From positions 580,861-644,860 of the forward strand of contig MU130702.1 in the NCBI GenBank assembly GCA_015039465.1: a stretch of DNA of 64,000 bases, in the 5' to 3' direction. Positions 1-12,036 of this stretch are shown one piece after another (position 1 is the first letter of the stretch; every line of letters starts with the position of its first letter). The translations under genes were made by a program, and so were the position numbers. A model generated the notes under the pieces. The model made no database searches, was not told the origin of the DNA, and worked only from the letters and a program-made list of their open reading frames with translations. Source of the stretch: Phlegmacium glaucopus (taxonomy: Eukaryota > Basidiomycota > Agaricomycetes > Agaricales > Cortinariaceae).

Positions 1-34
1 AATAGGTTTTCTAGATTCTAACAGATTCTAAATC

Positions 35-311
35 ATGAATGTAGACACCATAGGGCGTCCTCTTGTCTCTTCTCTGGAGCTGTTGACTCGGCATACGCAT
101 CTCTTATGGCATTACGCAAATCAACATGGGGCGAAATCTCGTCCCGGTGCTGTTTTACCTCAAAAGAGTTCCAAAGCTGCTACCTTGGCAGATAGTGAAA
201 ATGAGGTGCGCTTTCTCTTGCTTATTATGGTACATCATTAACCTCTTCGATCACACCTGCTAGGTCGTTCCTCCCTTCGATTTACATCAGTTTCTGGATG
301 TCAAGCCATAG
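35..311 (+). CDS. Small two-exon hypothetical protein (about 72 aa) or 3' end of a gene
   Basis: An ATG at 35 opens a frame that reaches a GT donor at 206 after the residues SENE. A 58-nt intron (206-263, ending ctgctag) joins in frame to a short second exon ending VVPPFDLHQFLDVKP and a TAG at 309-311. The splice signals and the compositional fit of the second exon support a real coding end. An in-frame stop lies just before the ATG, so this is either a complete tiny protein or a last exon whose real acceptor is in another frame near the window edge. I do not recognise the family and give no function. Confidence 0.35.
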
Positions 312-447
312 ATCTGAAGGCCTTGAGATTGTATGCCTATGATCATTCACTGTACCATCATTACCGATATCTCAATTTTACCTCTCATGCATGACATGCC
401 TTCGTCGTGAAAGAATATGTTCTCGGATGACCGACTTGGATTCTGGG

Positions 448-1523
448 TCAATCAATCACTATCGCAACATCATCCCATCTTCCTCGATTAACTTTCTGCA
501 GTAAGTCCTCTGGGACATGGCAGTCTCTTAATCCTAATACCCTCAAATGAATCCAACGTGTCCATTCGACCCTGTCTAACATGGAAATTCCCTCTCCCTC
601 TGGCTGTCCAAACCAACGGTTATAAGAAAGGTCTAAGAATTCAAGCAATGGGCAAATTTTCGGAAATCTGTGGAGAGGAATAGGGGTTTGAAGGTTGATG
701 AGAGCTATGTGTGTCAATGTCGGCGGAAGAGTCAAAAGAGTCGAGGCTGATAAGCGAGTAGAAAGCATGATGAGAGATTGTAGAGACTTTATTGAGGGGT
801 AATCTGATTCCCAATCCTCTTCTGATCGTGGATGTCGAGCATTAGACTGTGATTCGTGACTGCCTCGTAAGAAGTGGTCGTCGCGTAGAGAAACTTTAGG
901 ACCGACGACAAGAATCTCGCCGTCAGCATGGCCATCTGGATGGAAAAGAATGTCGAGTTTCCAGTCAGATAATGGGAAGTGTATTGCAGAATAGCGAATA
1001 AAATCGCGACGTAAATGGGCTGGAATGAATGGAGCGATCTCTTCTCGAACTTCAGTGGCGGTGTATTTAGCTAGCAGTATCTTGAGACATATTAGGGCCA
1101 GGGGGGGGAGTTGTGAGGGATCAATAAAGCCGTCGATATGGGAAGCTGCAAGACTAAGTGCTTGAGAACGCCATGCAGCAGTTTCACGGCCGTCTTGGTG
1201 GGACTCGCCTGGGATCCAACTCTTCGGAGGGGGTGGTCCAGAGTATGTAGTTGAGGAAGTCTGAACTTTCGGTGAGATCACTTGGTAGGGGTCATCATAC
1301 TGAAGACTTGCCACGATTGACGGCAACGTCGGGGTATTGTGACTGGGCAGGGCTGAGAGGTGTGTCCGAGAGTGACGAACATTCTGCAGATGGCGGAACT
1401 GTTCCCCCCTTGAGTATATGAAATGAGCAGATCTGGGTTAGCCATGATAGTCGGTGAATATTCACCGTAGCGTACGAAGGAGATTATTGACTTGACGAGA
1501 ATCTTTGGACATCCTATGATCAC
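448..1523 (-). CDS. Hypothetical protein with leucine-rich-repeat-like segment
   Basis: A long open frame (448-1326) has no ATG at its 5' end. It extends upstream in frame and joins across a 57-nt intron (1409-1465) to a short exon starting at an ATG at 1523. The protein is about 340 aa. Its C-terminal half has spaced leucine motifs such as LTHIALINLQTP, LEFLDLSYNRW and LRVLGLRDC, which look like irregular LRRs of the kind found in many uncharacterised basidiomycete proteins. There is no signal peptide or membrane segment. The first exon is the weakest part, and another exon may lie further upstream. The function is unknown. Confidence 0.6.
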
Positions 1524-1641
1524 CGTGAAAACTGACTGGTACTGACCAGCTGAATGATGCTCATGACGGTAGCGGTGAGAAGCTCAGTTTGACTCATTCT
1601 TTCAAGTTGACATTTTTGACATCGTGATACTTATATTTAAT

Positions 1642-2819
1642 TTATTCTAGTGGGACAAAGGGACTCCTGCGATACGACGGGGCCTCGATAATAGGTGGTA
1701 GTGCCTTAGCAAGCTCTGCGGTTCCTGCGGGGAAAGGCAGGTCGTCGACACCTTTTGGTAGAACTTTCTCATATAAGCCTTTCGCTTGATTATGACTGCC
1801 CACAGCGGAAATTTTTTTCGCGTCGCGAATCAGAACATGTGCGTCATCAACACCAGGCACGGCTCCTTTGACGAAGATAAGCTCCAGCGCCGTGTCTATA
1901 CGGACCACGGCTAAATTCTGAACAGTCACTCGTTTGTTGCCCATATGTCCAGCCATTTTTTTACCGGGGAAAATTCGTCCAGGATCCTAAGAACAAATAG
2001 GGAATCAGGATTTACTTGACCATTCATAAGTGTTATGAACTTGCCTGATGCTGACCTGTCGAGCCTGAGGACCTATGTGATATTGAAACACCATGACTCG
2101 CAGCTAGACCATGGAAACCCCAACGTTTCATCCCGCCCTGGAATCCCTTTCCTATGCTAATAGTTGCTGAGCAAAGCCAGACTCGGGCTATGTCATATTT
2201 TACTCACGAGTTTGCAATTACATCCACAAATTGTCCTGGAACGAAATGGACAGCAGAAAGCATGGTTCCTGTGTTCAATTTAGAAATGCCATACATAAAA
2301 GTAGACTTACAACCTAAGGCTCACCGACAGGAACATGTGCATCAGGCGTCACGGGAAATTCTTTCACGATCCGTTTTGCTGGAACATTTGCCTTTCGAAA
2401 GTGACCTAGCATTTGCTGAGTAGTTGTCTTTTCAGGTTTGTCCGAGGCGGCAACCTGTACAGCATGGTATACTGTGTGGTTTCTTCGCATGGTTTTGATA
2501 TTGGCGGTGACCTGACAGTTTTCAAGCTGATATTGTTAATTAGAATCGTGTTGTCTGGAATACAAGGATACGATTCTACCTGGAGAACGGTGACAGGTAT
2601 TCGAACACCTTGGTCGTTCCAAATGGCGGTCATTCCGCGTTTACGTGCAATTAGTCCTGTTCGAATGGAATTTGGCGTCCATTTTGATGGTGCGTCTAGT
2701 TGTGAGTTTGCAGACGAAGTTGCTATTGAGGGTGCATTTTCTGGGACAGAAGTGTGCAGTTGACGCAGCTGGGAGATGGACAGCGGTCGATGTGTAGCCA
2801 ATGCTCGAAGCCCAAGCAT
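1642..2819 (-). CDS. MRPL3: Mitochondrial large-subunit ribosomal protein uL3m
   Basis: This is the uL3 protein of the mitochondrial 54S subunit, part of the peptidyl-transferase centre neighbourhood. Splicing gives about 315 aa. It starts with an arginine-rich presequence-like N-terminus ([20 protein letters not shown]). Family motifs follow: [76 protein letters not shown] and [12 protein letters not shown]. At least four introns are needed. The intron 1987-2044 begins with GC, not GT (CATCAG|gcaagt), because only that junction restores the conserved HQDPGR stretch. The gene is divergent from RRN6 with 104 bp between the start codons. Antisense ORFs over the gene are shadows. Confidence 0.93.
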
Positions 2820-2923
2820 TGGGCGTAAAGAAAAGGATTATTATTACTATTGCGGACTTTAAAAATAAATGTCACTTTGGCTTAATCCCGTTCCAACCTT
2901 GCATCTACATCTGCCTCAATGGA

Positions 2924-5900
2924 ATGGCTTGTTGGCCAAGAGATGAAAGGGACAATATATTTACTACCGAAAAACATCATGGCCAGGTCAAAGACCATAC
3001 CCGAAACTATCCCAACCTAGAGCAAGGCTTAATAGGCGCCGCAACATTGTTGGAAAAAGATAAAAGGCTTCACTGGGCATTTGCAACAACCGAGAGTCAG
3101 CATTCAAAAGGTGAGGTCGAGGCCACAATCCATTCTATTTATGGTAATAATTTTGGGTGATCATAGGCTCCTCTACGAATACGTTGATTTCAGGAAAACA
3201 GGTTGAGATATTTCCTCCCAGTCGCCCTTTTCCATTACTACAGGTTCCAGCAACTATTCATCAACGCGCAGAACAAGGGGTATATTCTTTATCAGTCCTT
3301 CGAGCCTCATGCCTGCTCACCTTAATCATTTTAGGCAAACTTTCTCCGTACTTATCTTCCCGATATCGACATTGCTGCAGAGCTCATCAGGGATCAATTG
3401 GTCGAAGAAACGACTCTTTCTCGAGAACTTGAGCAATTTGATCCTTATGTAGGTAACCTTCTTGGGGTTCACAACACTCAGGATGTCTCTTTACTGTTCT
3501 TTCCGATGGGTGAAACGTACCGAGAATTGAGTGAGTTCCACGACATCTTTGATTGTTGCCCTGATTCACAGTACCAGATATATCTTCCGCTAAATTTGGC
3601 GATGCTATTGTCTTCAAACCATCTGCTGTCTTGTCACACACGTTTCCTACTCCCATCCAGCAAATTGCGATTGCCAAGAGTGATCCTTCTTGTCCTCAAG
3701 GTGTGTTAATGTTGTTGCATCGGGAAATGGCCGTAACAGAGACAAAGGCCATCATAGATGTCAGAATTGCCGTTCGCACTTTTAGTTTCACAAAGCTTCT
3801 CAAGTTGCACACATGGTCTGAATTCGATCCAAATTATAAGTTAATGGATCTAGCCACTCTTTCTCGTGCCGATATGTGCGATGAAGTAATTGTTGACATG
3901 AAACATGTACATTCGTCGCACGATGTTCTGGCTGTAGGAGACAAAGGAACAGTCTATCAATGGCACGTTTCCAACGCAAGGCAATCCACGTCAGCTTTGA
4001 ACATTCTGACTTTTAAGCTGGAGTTTAACGCTAACGCTACTCTTAGGACACTCGTCCATAATGCCAGAAAGTCGTCTTCGGCCATGGACGATTGTCGTTT
4101 TTGGCGACTATCTCTTGACCCTAGCTCTTCCAGTTATTTGCTCATGGCAAGTAAGCACGTAATCCAGGGAGATATTCGAGTAGGTAGTCGCTTTTCACAG
4201 GCTTGCTGTTTCTCAATAGAAGTTCTAGGTGAAATCTAAACCTCCCAATCAAATATTCAGTATCGCAAGCGGAAAACACAGTTTGACCTCAATCGAAGAT
4301 CTGCACCAAGATGGTCTTTTCCGTTTATGCTCCACGAATCAGATCATTTGGATGGATCCGAGAATGCCTGGGAAACATGTACTTGCTTATTGTCATGGTC
4401 GTCAATATGACCGATACCTGGCCACAGAAACCTATTGCTGCAATTCTAATAATGGTGGGATTGACATATAACATACACTTCATATTAACATCTGAAATAC
4501 TTTAGCTTTCACTCTTTTGAAGTCCAGAAACAATGGATTGATCACTGTCTATGATGTCTCCCAGTCACAAAGTAACCTCGTTTCCATGAATGCTGCGCCA
4601 TACCCACTTTCTACTGGCGGCAGCCTGTATGACAAACATGACGGACAAGAAATTGTGGTCCATAATCATGGCTTTGGGCTTATTCGATTATCAGAGAGGG
4701 GCGGATTGAGCTACAATGCTTTAGCCTTTGATACCTTGGAAGAACATACCCCCGTCGTTGAGTGGACAGCAGCCTTGCAAGAGTTAGAAACGAAGACAAC
4801 GACTCTCCGGCCCGATGCAGGACCGTTAGGTCATCAAGAGAGGTCCCAGGTTAATTTTTTCTCTGTATACGATGGTAAACAAAGTGTCATGCGTTCCTCG
4901 TTCTATATTCTGACGGATTCTTCGCAGCTTTGTTTCGTAGACACTACGAGGACGCCAAGGCACTCGAAGAGCAGTCAGCAGAGGCAACACATAATCTACT
5001 GGAAAACTTTTCGTCTTACTGGCAGAGGAAAGATATGCCAGTCGAACATGTCCTGACAACGTGAGCCTTGTATAGTACACTTCGTTCCAACGATCTTGAC
5101 TGTTCATTCAGCTACGATGTCGCATTTCGCGCTGGCGACGAGCCCGAACACGCATCTCGAGCTGATTTTTTGACCGAAAACATTATAAACTCTTCCAGAG
5201 GCTACCGCGCATTAGAACAAGGGCGTTTGTCCGCAGAAGCTATCAAGGCTCCATGGCATCGGTCGATTGCACAAACTCTTAGTCGTCTTGACAAAGGATT
5301 TCAAGTAGACCCAAAGGAATGGGCTAAATATCTGCAGCAGTTTGATCTCCGTAACACGAGCATTATATCCGACCAAGCCTGCAGGTATCAGTGCACAGCT
5401 CGTCAGCAATTGGAACTGGATCTGGCTTTATCGACCGATGTCTTCTCAGAAATGGAATCGAAGCCTGACGATATTAATCAAGCGCTTGAAGTCATGACAG
5501 AAGCTCTCTCCTTGAGTGCTGAGCCCCCGCCCGTTGAGTTTGGATACCTGAGGCCTTTAGAAAGGAAGCATGCAAATGAGGGGGCCGAAGCCGGAGAAGT
5601 TCTTGGAACTCCGGATATTCCGATGGGTGTGCGACTACTACTGAAGCATTGGGGTTCTGGCAGTCCAGAAAGTTATTTCTACCAAGACCCATACGATAGT
5701 TCCGGTGCAACGGGGACACCCAACCACATGAATTTACCATCAGTGCCTCCATCAGTTCAGGACTCTGTCACACGACGCCCACCTCAAGTGATGGCTTCGA
5801 AACAACCGAATGTGCCTTTCCTACCAGACACTCTCCGAGGACTGAGATCTATTGCACAAAGTCAAGGGTCTCCCCCTCGTCATGGCCTAAGTTTTGATAG

Positions 5901-6033
5901 TCCTCTTTTCTCTGCGCAGCCACTTTTGTCTGCATCACAAGACCTTGTCAATACCCAAGTTTTGCCTGGCCCACACGGAGGACGACCATCGATCAAGAAA
6001 AAGGCCGTTAAAAAGAGGGTAGGGGGTTTTTAG
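2924..6033 (+). CDS. RRN6: RNA polymerase I transcription initiation factor Rrn6/TAF1C-like
   Basis: This is a core-factor subunit for Pol I initiation at the rDNA promoter, acting in the nucleolus. I chose the ATG at 2924, which is followed by RNYPNLEQGLIGAATLLEKDK, a conserved Rrn6 N-terminal block. Splicing gives about 870 aa. The middle has WD/beta-propeller-like strands (HDVLAVGDKGTVYQWHV, SSSYLLMASKHVI, FYILTDSSQLCFVDTT). A helical region follows (DQACRYQCTARQQLELDLA), then a disordered serine/proline-rich tail. The extreme C-terminus is basic (KKKAVKKRVGGF), as in other fungal Rrn6 proteins. Intron borders in 3150-3345, 4140-4520 and 5050-5110 are approximate. The call rests on remembered family motifs, not on a search. 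Confidence 0.8.
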
Positions 6034-6263
6034 TTCTGTCTACATGTAACATAGATATGTACATTACTGTTGCAATTGTATGTCACACTTGGCACGGAAT
6101 TGGCGTGACGGCTGTCATCAGAGACTGAAAAGTTCCAGCCTACGGGCAGGTTCAACCCAACTTCTACCTCCTCTCAAATTGAACCCTTCAGTCTGAAAAC
6201 GCTCCCCGTCTGTCGTGCAACTGCACGAAGCTTGGACTTTGGGCCAGCCCAATAGCCGGCTCT

Positions 6264-7842
6264 ATGGATGGAAAAAGGTATTATATGCATTCCAATTTGC
6301 GAAAATGTCACTAAACGGAGCTTCTTTTTCCCTCGTATAGGGCAACTAATCCTCTGTATGACCCAGATAACATCAACAATTTCTTGCGACGTATGAATTA
6401 GTATCCTATCTATTATTGTTCATTGTCAATGGTCTCTTCTCTTAGGAAACAAGGCGGTCGTCTGCGCTCTCTCTGCCAGTTATGTGTCCACTTTCGCTGG
6501 ATATCCGGTCAGTCGACACGTTGGTTTTTCTATTCCATATACATTTTAAACAGCCAAATAGCTGGATTCCATCAAGTCGAGGTTACAGACGACGAAAACG
6601 AAGATAACCATCCCTAAACTTGCCACGCTTGTTTATCGCGAAGAAGGCATCATGGGATTCTATCGAGGGTTGTGGATACCTTTGATGACCATATCTTTTG
6701 TCCGTACGTGTGTTCGCACCTTTTCGCATGTCCAAGCTGAATGTACAACTTGCAGGTGCCGCAAGCTTCACCATATACTCCGGCACTAAGGAGAACTTCC
6801 GAAATAATAATATACTATGTCGGGACAGTATCATTGATACCTCGCTCACAGGAGGTATCAGCGGTGCTATGTCGGGTGCCCTTATATCGTTTGGAAGTGC
6901 TCGTATGTGTCCTGATTCTTTTTTGAATCATCTTATGTCTTACTGTGCTTACCAGCATTTGAACTCGTAAAAGTAAGGCATAGCCTACTTTTCAATTACC
7001 TTAAATAAATCAAACGATTCTAAGGTTCGCCGACAATTGGAGTATGCCATTGCTGCAACCAGGGGCATTTCCTTGGTGAAGCCGCCTGGGACACTACAAG
7101 CCGTAAAAGAGATATACGGGGGTAATGGTTTTGCAGGATTGTACACTGGATTCCGGCTCCACTTCAGTCGGTTCTTTTCCCGTTTATTCCCTTCGATGCT
7201 CTCTCATCAATATCTTGTTCCATCTTTAGTACGAGATACGGCTGGCACTGCGTTATACTTCTTTGAGTATGATGGCATGCGACATCTTCTTGGAAGACAA
7301 AGGTCTGGAGAACAAGGTCCTACTCCATCATGGCTACCCGTCCCTGCGTCCCTTGTTCCATTCGTATGCGGTTCTGTGTCTGGGGTAATGCTTCACGATA
7401 CGATACATGTATGCCATATTGATCATTTTGGTAGGTTACTTCGTGGGCTCTTATTTACCCCTTGGATGTGTAGGTTTCATCGGCAACAACATCCTTAATT
7501 GATTGTGCTGAAATGATTTCGAAACTTATCTCCAGCGTAAAAACTAAGATCCAACAACGGTCTCTGGCTGGAGAACGATACCGCGGGCCACTAGAAACGT
7601 TGCACAGACTCATCCGAGGTATGAACAAATTACGTCGGTAAATAATTCCCCATATTAAATCCATGATAGGTCCAGATCCTAGCGCACCAAAGCCACTTCT
7701 CTCAGGTATTGCGCGGATCTACCGTGGGCTCGGGGTGAGCGCACTCCGAAGTATCACAACCCATGGTCTTCTATGGACATTCTTTGACATGACTGCTCAA
7801 TATATTGACAACCTACCGCCCTCTTCGAGAGCGGATCATTAA
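6264..7842 (+). CDS. Mitochondrial carrier family (SLC25) protein
   Basis: This is a three-repeat inner-membrane solute carrier. The short first exon encodes MDGKR and splices to ATNPLYDPDNINNFLR. All three carrier signatures are visible after splicing: YPLDSIKSRLQ (repeat 1), PFELVKVRRQLEY (repeat 2) and YPLDVVKTKIQQR (repeat 3). Downstream matrix-helix motifs include GIMGFYRGLWIP and GIARIYRGLGVSALRS. Repeat 3 depends on a 35-nt exon (7435-7469); skipping it would destroy the signature. Splicing gives roughly 340 aa. The sequence does not tell me the substrate. It resembles the fungal carnitine/amino-acid carrier branch only in general form. Confidence 0.88.
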
Positions 7843-8081
7843 TCTTGGCCCATCTAAGGTGTCCCTCAAATAGTGCTATCGTTCGTTCTACCTACATGTA
7901 ACCTAGATAAAATTATATTAGCATGTGTAACATACTCAAGGCCGATGCAGTAGCTCAATCCAGTTCTCGAGATATACTTTATAATTGAATCAGAAGGCAC
8001 AAAGTATGACTACCAAGTGCAAGACACAGTGAAAATCCGACCATGCATGAGTCGCACTACTGGATATCTATTTTTTTTATC

Positions 8082-10136
8082 TCATCTAGCCTGTACGTAG
8101 TCATCAATCTTCAACAATAAGCATACTGTCTCAGTGGCGAGTTCAACGGCACTGGTAGTGACCAAAAGAGGTTGCACCACTTCTTCTTCCAAGATGTTAG
8201 AGATCAAGCCCTATCAAATGCGTCAAGATTATTTGCAGACACGGTGATATGAGTACTAACGGACCTTTCGGACATTGATGCCTGCATTCCTCTCCCCCAA
8301 AGCATGTCGATTTCGCAGTTCCGTCACAATTGCGATAGGATTCAATCCAGCGTTCTCAGCAAGTGTGGTAGGAATCACTTCTAAGGCATCGGCATACGCT
8401 TGGAAACAATAAGCCTCCATCCCCTTAAGAGATTGTGCATACTGTGAGAGCAAACGAGAGACATGAATTTCAGGAGCGCCACCACCTCCGATCAAGGCTC
8501 TAAAAGTCATTTTAGTATTTGGAAATTTTGAGTCAAATGTTTTGTTTCTTACCGCTTCTTTACCAAACATCGAACAACGCACAGCGCATCGTGTAAACTA
8601 CGTTCGCATTCGTCCACAACGAGGTTGTTGCCTCCAGTAGCGAGGATGCTCACTGTGCGACCGCGATTTCGAATGCCGGTGATTCGGACGACCTTCACGT
8701 CAGAATCATTTGTCTCTTCCATCAGATCGGCGTAGCCCAGCTTATCCTCCGTAAAAGCTTCAATATCTGAAATAGGTTTACATCCTAAGCTTTTGGAGAG
8801 GAATTCTATTTCATCACGTTCCACGTCTTTCACGACAAGAATATTCAAGCGTTTCAAGAAGTTGAGAGAGATGTCGTCGACAGCATCACGGAGGATAGAC
8901 TTTTGAATGAGTAGTACATTGCAGTTTGCTTTTTTTATCTTTTTGCAAAGATTGAGAATGTATTGTCGTCCTTCCTTGATGACTTTATCCATTTGCCGAT
9001 AATCATTGATGACAACCGTGTTGTCCATCTATTCAATGATCAGTAACAAGAACTTCAAGGATTCTGACTTTAGATCACACACATCAGGTTTTGGAGCACT
9101 CAGTTGGAATTGGATGATGGCGATCTTGGCCTTCTCCACACGGGTAGGGCCACCCGCGGAGACCACGACATTTTGGTTAAGAACAACACCTTCTACAAGT
9201 TCGGTGTCTTCTATAGTACCGCCAATCTTTTTGACAACACGGACATCCCGGAGGTCCACATTTGAAGACGTAGGTGTCACAAGTCGCGAGACAGCAGCAA
9301 CAGCGATAGGCGCTAATGTTGAAGAATACTGCGAGACGATCTAATAGGCCACACAAAATCAAAATATTAAGGCATCGAATAAGATTGAAATTAAATACCT
9401 TGGAGTTCAATGAAGTACTAGCCGCACGTAAAAGACTGGCCTTGTCGTTGAGATCTACAGGTGTAGACATTTCTGTGAGATATTCGACAGCCTTGGTGGA
9501 TGCTTTGAGGAATGATTCGGCGACGATTGTTGGATGGATGCCTTTTTGCAGCATCTTTTCTGCTGCACCTAATAAACTCCCAGCTAAGACTACCACTGAC
9601 GTCGTCCCATCCCCTGCTTCAACGTCCTGTGCAGCAGATAGATCTACCAGCTTTTCAACATTGTAGTTAGATGCATGTATCGGCGGTAGAGTATGTCAAA
9701 AAAATCTACCATCTTTGCTGCAGGGTGCAGAGCTTGTATGCTTTTAAGGATGGTAGCACCATCGTTTGTTACGATTACCTCTCCCTTTGAGGTTTGAATC
9801 TATTTCAAAAAATTTAATATTTGATCTTTTCGATAGCGAGGCTGGAATGCATACCATTTTGTCCATCCCTCTTGGCCCCAAAGAAGTCCGGACGGCATCG
9901 CTAATGGCTAAAGAATAAAAATTATAAGCAATGAAACCAAGATTCGTTGAAACACCCATTGCCTTTGGCAGCAACCATATTTGATAACCGTAGTTCCATC
10001 GGTTTGCCCTTGAGTAAACGCGTTCAGATGTTGTACAGACAAGTTTAATAGGCTGATCCCATACTTTGTCATTAAAGGCAGCATTAGCACCTGAGAGAGT
10101 TTTGGTTATGCCTTGCTGGCTCTGTGTTGGTGCCAT
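8082..10136 (-). CDS. CCT4: T-complex protein 1 subunit delta (CCT4) of the cytosolic chaperonin
   Basis: This is one of the eight TRiC/CCT subunits that fold actin and tubulin using ATP. Splicing gives about 530 aa. Visible motifs are [16 protein letters not shown] (ATP-binding N-terminal block), [110 protein letters not shown] and the terminal KIDDYVQAR. The start at 10136 gives MAPTQSQQ; an in-frame ATG 72 nt upstream is less family-like. Near the 5' end two introns (10009-10064 and 9908-9962) restore [21 protein letters not shown]. The second of these must use a GC donor. The gene is divergent from UFD1 with 128 bp between starts. Confidence 0.96.
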
Positions 10137-10264
10137 GGCTGGATGAAAGATTGAGGACTTAGATTCAGGAGTGACAGACGCGTCCACAAAAAGGGATTGG
10201 CGTAACAAAGTGTGACACTTAATTACTCTTACCTACTTACTACCTCTCAGCAACAGCTGCTTTC

Positions 10265-11946
10265 ATGGATTTTGTAAGTAATCCCATTGAATTTGGAATG
10301 GATTCAACTCACATATTTTTGTTAGTTCGGTCATCCAAATGGTCCTGGTGGAATCCTTGGTCAATTTGCCGCGTATGCATGTCCTCTTGGTCGTTCTTTA
10401 TCTACCTTTTAATCTAATTTCTCAGTGGGTTCCCCCAAGGGTTTGGTCCCATGAGACGTCCAAATCCACGATCTTATGATGAGTATCTGAAAGCATATAG
10501 CATGGCAATGTTGCCTGGTAGAGAAAGAGAAAATGTTTCATATGGTGGTAAAAGTACGCGTCACCCTACTTTATATCTTGATATTTTCTCAAGGCATCTT
10601 CTAGTAATAATGCCTCAATCTGCTCTCGCAAATTTGACAAATCTCGACTTGGAATCTCCATGGATGTTTCAATTACGCAACCCCGCTAATCCAGCTGCCT
10701 CGACTCATGGGGGTGTACTTGAATTCATTGCTGAAGAAGGCGTTGTACACCTACCCTATTGGATGATGAGGACTCTTCGTCTTAACGAGGGAGATCCCAT
10801 CCGTATAACTGGTTCTGAGTTGCCTAAGGGCAAGCTCGTCAAGTTGCAAGCGCAATCGGTCCATTTCCTAGAGATATCGGATCCTAAAGCTGTGTATGAA
10901 ACATTTTTTTTGCATATACTCATGTTCATCATGTCTCTAGTCTCGAACAGGCTTTACGCAACTTTTCTGCATTGACGCAGGGCGATATCATCGAGATCTC
11001 ATACAATCAAATTATCTTTGGGCTTCTTGTAATGGAAACTAGCCCCGGTGGACAAGGGATCAACGTGCTTGACACAGATCTTGAGGTCGACTTTGCCGCT
11101 CCTGTAGGATACGTCGAACCAGAACGCCCGAAAGCGCCTCCACCTTCAACGATGGCTTCCAAACTAAACATCGATTTGAACTCTCAGTTGTCCGGAACTT
11201 CCCGTCCCGGTTCTTCGTTGAGCGGAGGATTTGCAGGAACTAGCACCGGCATAACGGCGGTCAGCAAAGATGGTGATCAATGGGAGAGTTTCAAGGGCAA
11301 AGGTGAGACACTTGGCGGGAGGAAAACCAAGGGAAAGGGCATCAGCCATCGTAAAGCTGAACAAGTTCCGGAGAGCAGCAAGATTATCAGGACAGAGTGA
11401 GTTATTTTTCTAATCCAGTTTATCTCTATTGTTGACAAGTCCCTCTCTAGTCAACACCGAATTGTCTCCAATAACACAATTGAGTCAAATGTCAAGGTCC
11501 CGGCTGCTCTCAATCTTCCTTTCGGCCAACTTTTCTTCGGCTTCAACGTAACAGCATATACACCGCCACAACCTTCTCCAGGCCATTCGGAACTGTCACA
11601 AGTCAAAACTTTCTTTTCTAATCTATATTTCAACTTCCCTGACCATTTTATATAGTCGCCTCCCCATTTCTCTGGCTCTGGAAACACATTGAGTGGACGC
11701 TCAAACTCTATCCAATCGAATCCTTCTAAAGGCAAAGCAAGGGAATCGTCACCCGAATCAATCCATGTTTGGGGTACATCAGGTAATACTTTGGATACAA
11801 CACCCAGGGAATCCCGCGGCGCTGGAGGCGCAAGGGTACTTCAGCCTCCTCAGCGAATCCCTCAAAGGAGAATAGAGAGAAGCCCTTCGCCTGATTGGGG
11901 CGTCGATGACGATGACGACGACGTTATCATGATTGATAGTGACTAG
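10265..11946 (+). CDS. UFD1: Ubiquitin fusion degradation protein Ufd1
   Basis: This is a cofactor of the Cdc48/p97-Npl4 segregase, acting in ERAD and proteasomal degradation. A 9-nt coding first exon (MDF) splices to FGHPNGPGGILGQFAA and then GFPQGFGPMRRP. The UT3 domain follows (MLPGRERENVSYGGK-IIMPQSAL, WMMRTLRLNEGDPIRI, LEISDPKAV, TQGDIIEISYNQ) with a characteristic DLEVDFAAPVGYVEP. Further on are LPFGQLFFGFNV and FSGSGNTLSGR, and the protein ends in an acidic DDDDDDVIMIDSD. A 54-nt intron (11602-11655) removes an in-frame TAG that would otherwise end the protein early. The gene is convergent with NMT1, with 90 bp between stop codons. Confidence 0.95.
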
Positions 11947-12036
11947 TGATTGATGATTTCTTTTCAATGGACAGGCTAGAGTCATCAAACCTTGTGTAAA
12001 TGTCCTCATAGTTATCGAATTACTCTATCAGTGTTC

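Noticed and set aside
7381..7560. Apparent loss of the third mitochondrial-carrier signature (SLIDCAEMISK in place of YPLD).
   Set aside because: A 35-nt exon at 7435-7469 supplies SWALIYPLDV and splices in frame, so the signature is intact.
11641..11660. In-frame TAG in UFD1, suggesting a pseudogene or stop read-through.
   Set aside because: The TAG is the 3' end of a typical 54-nt intron, and the reading frame continues on both sides.
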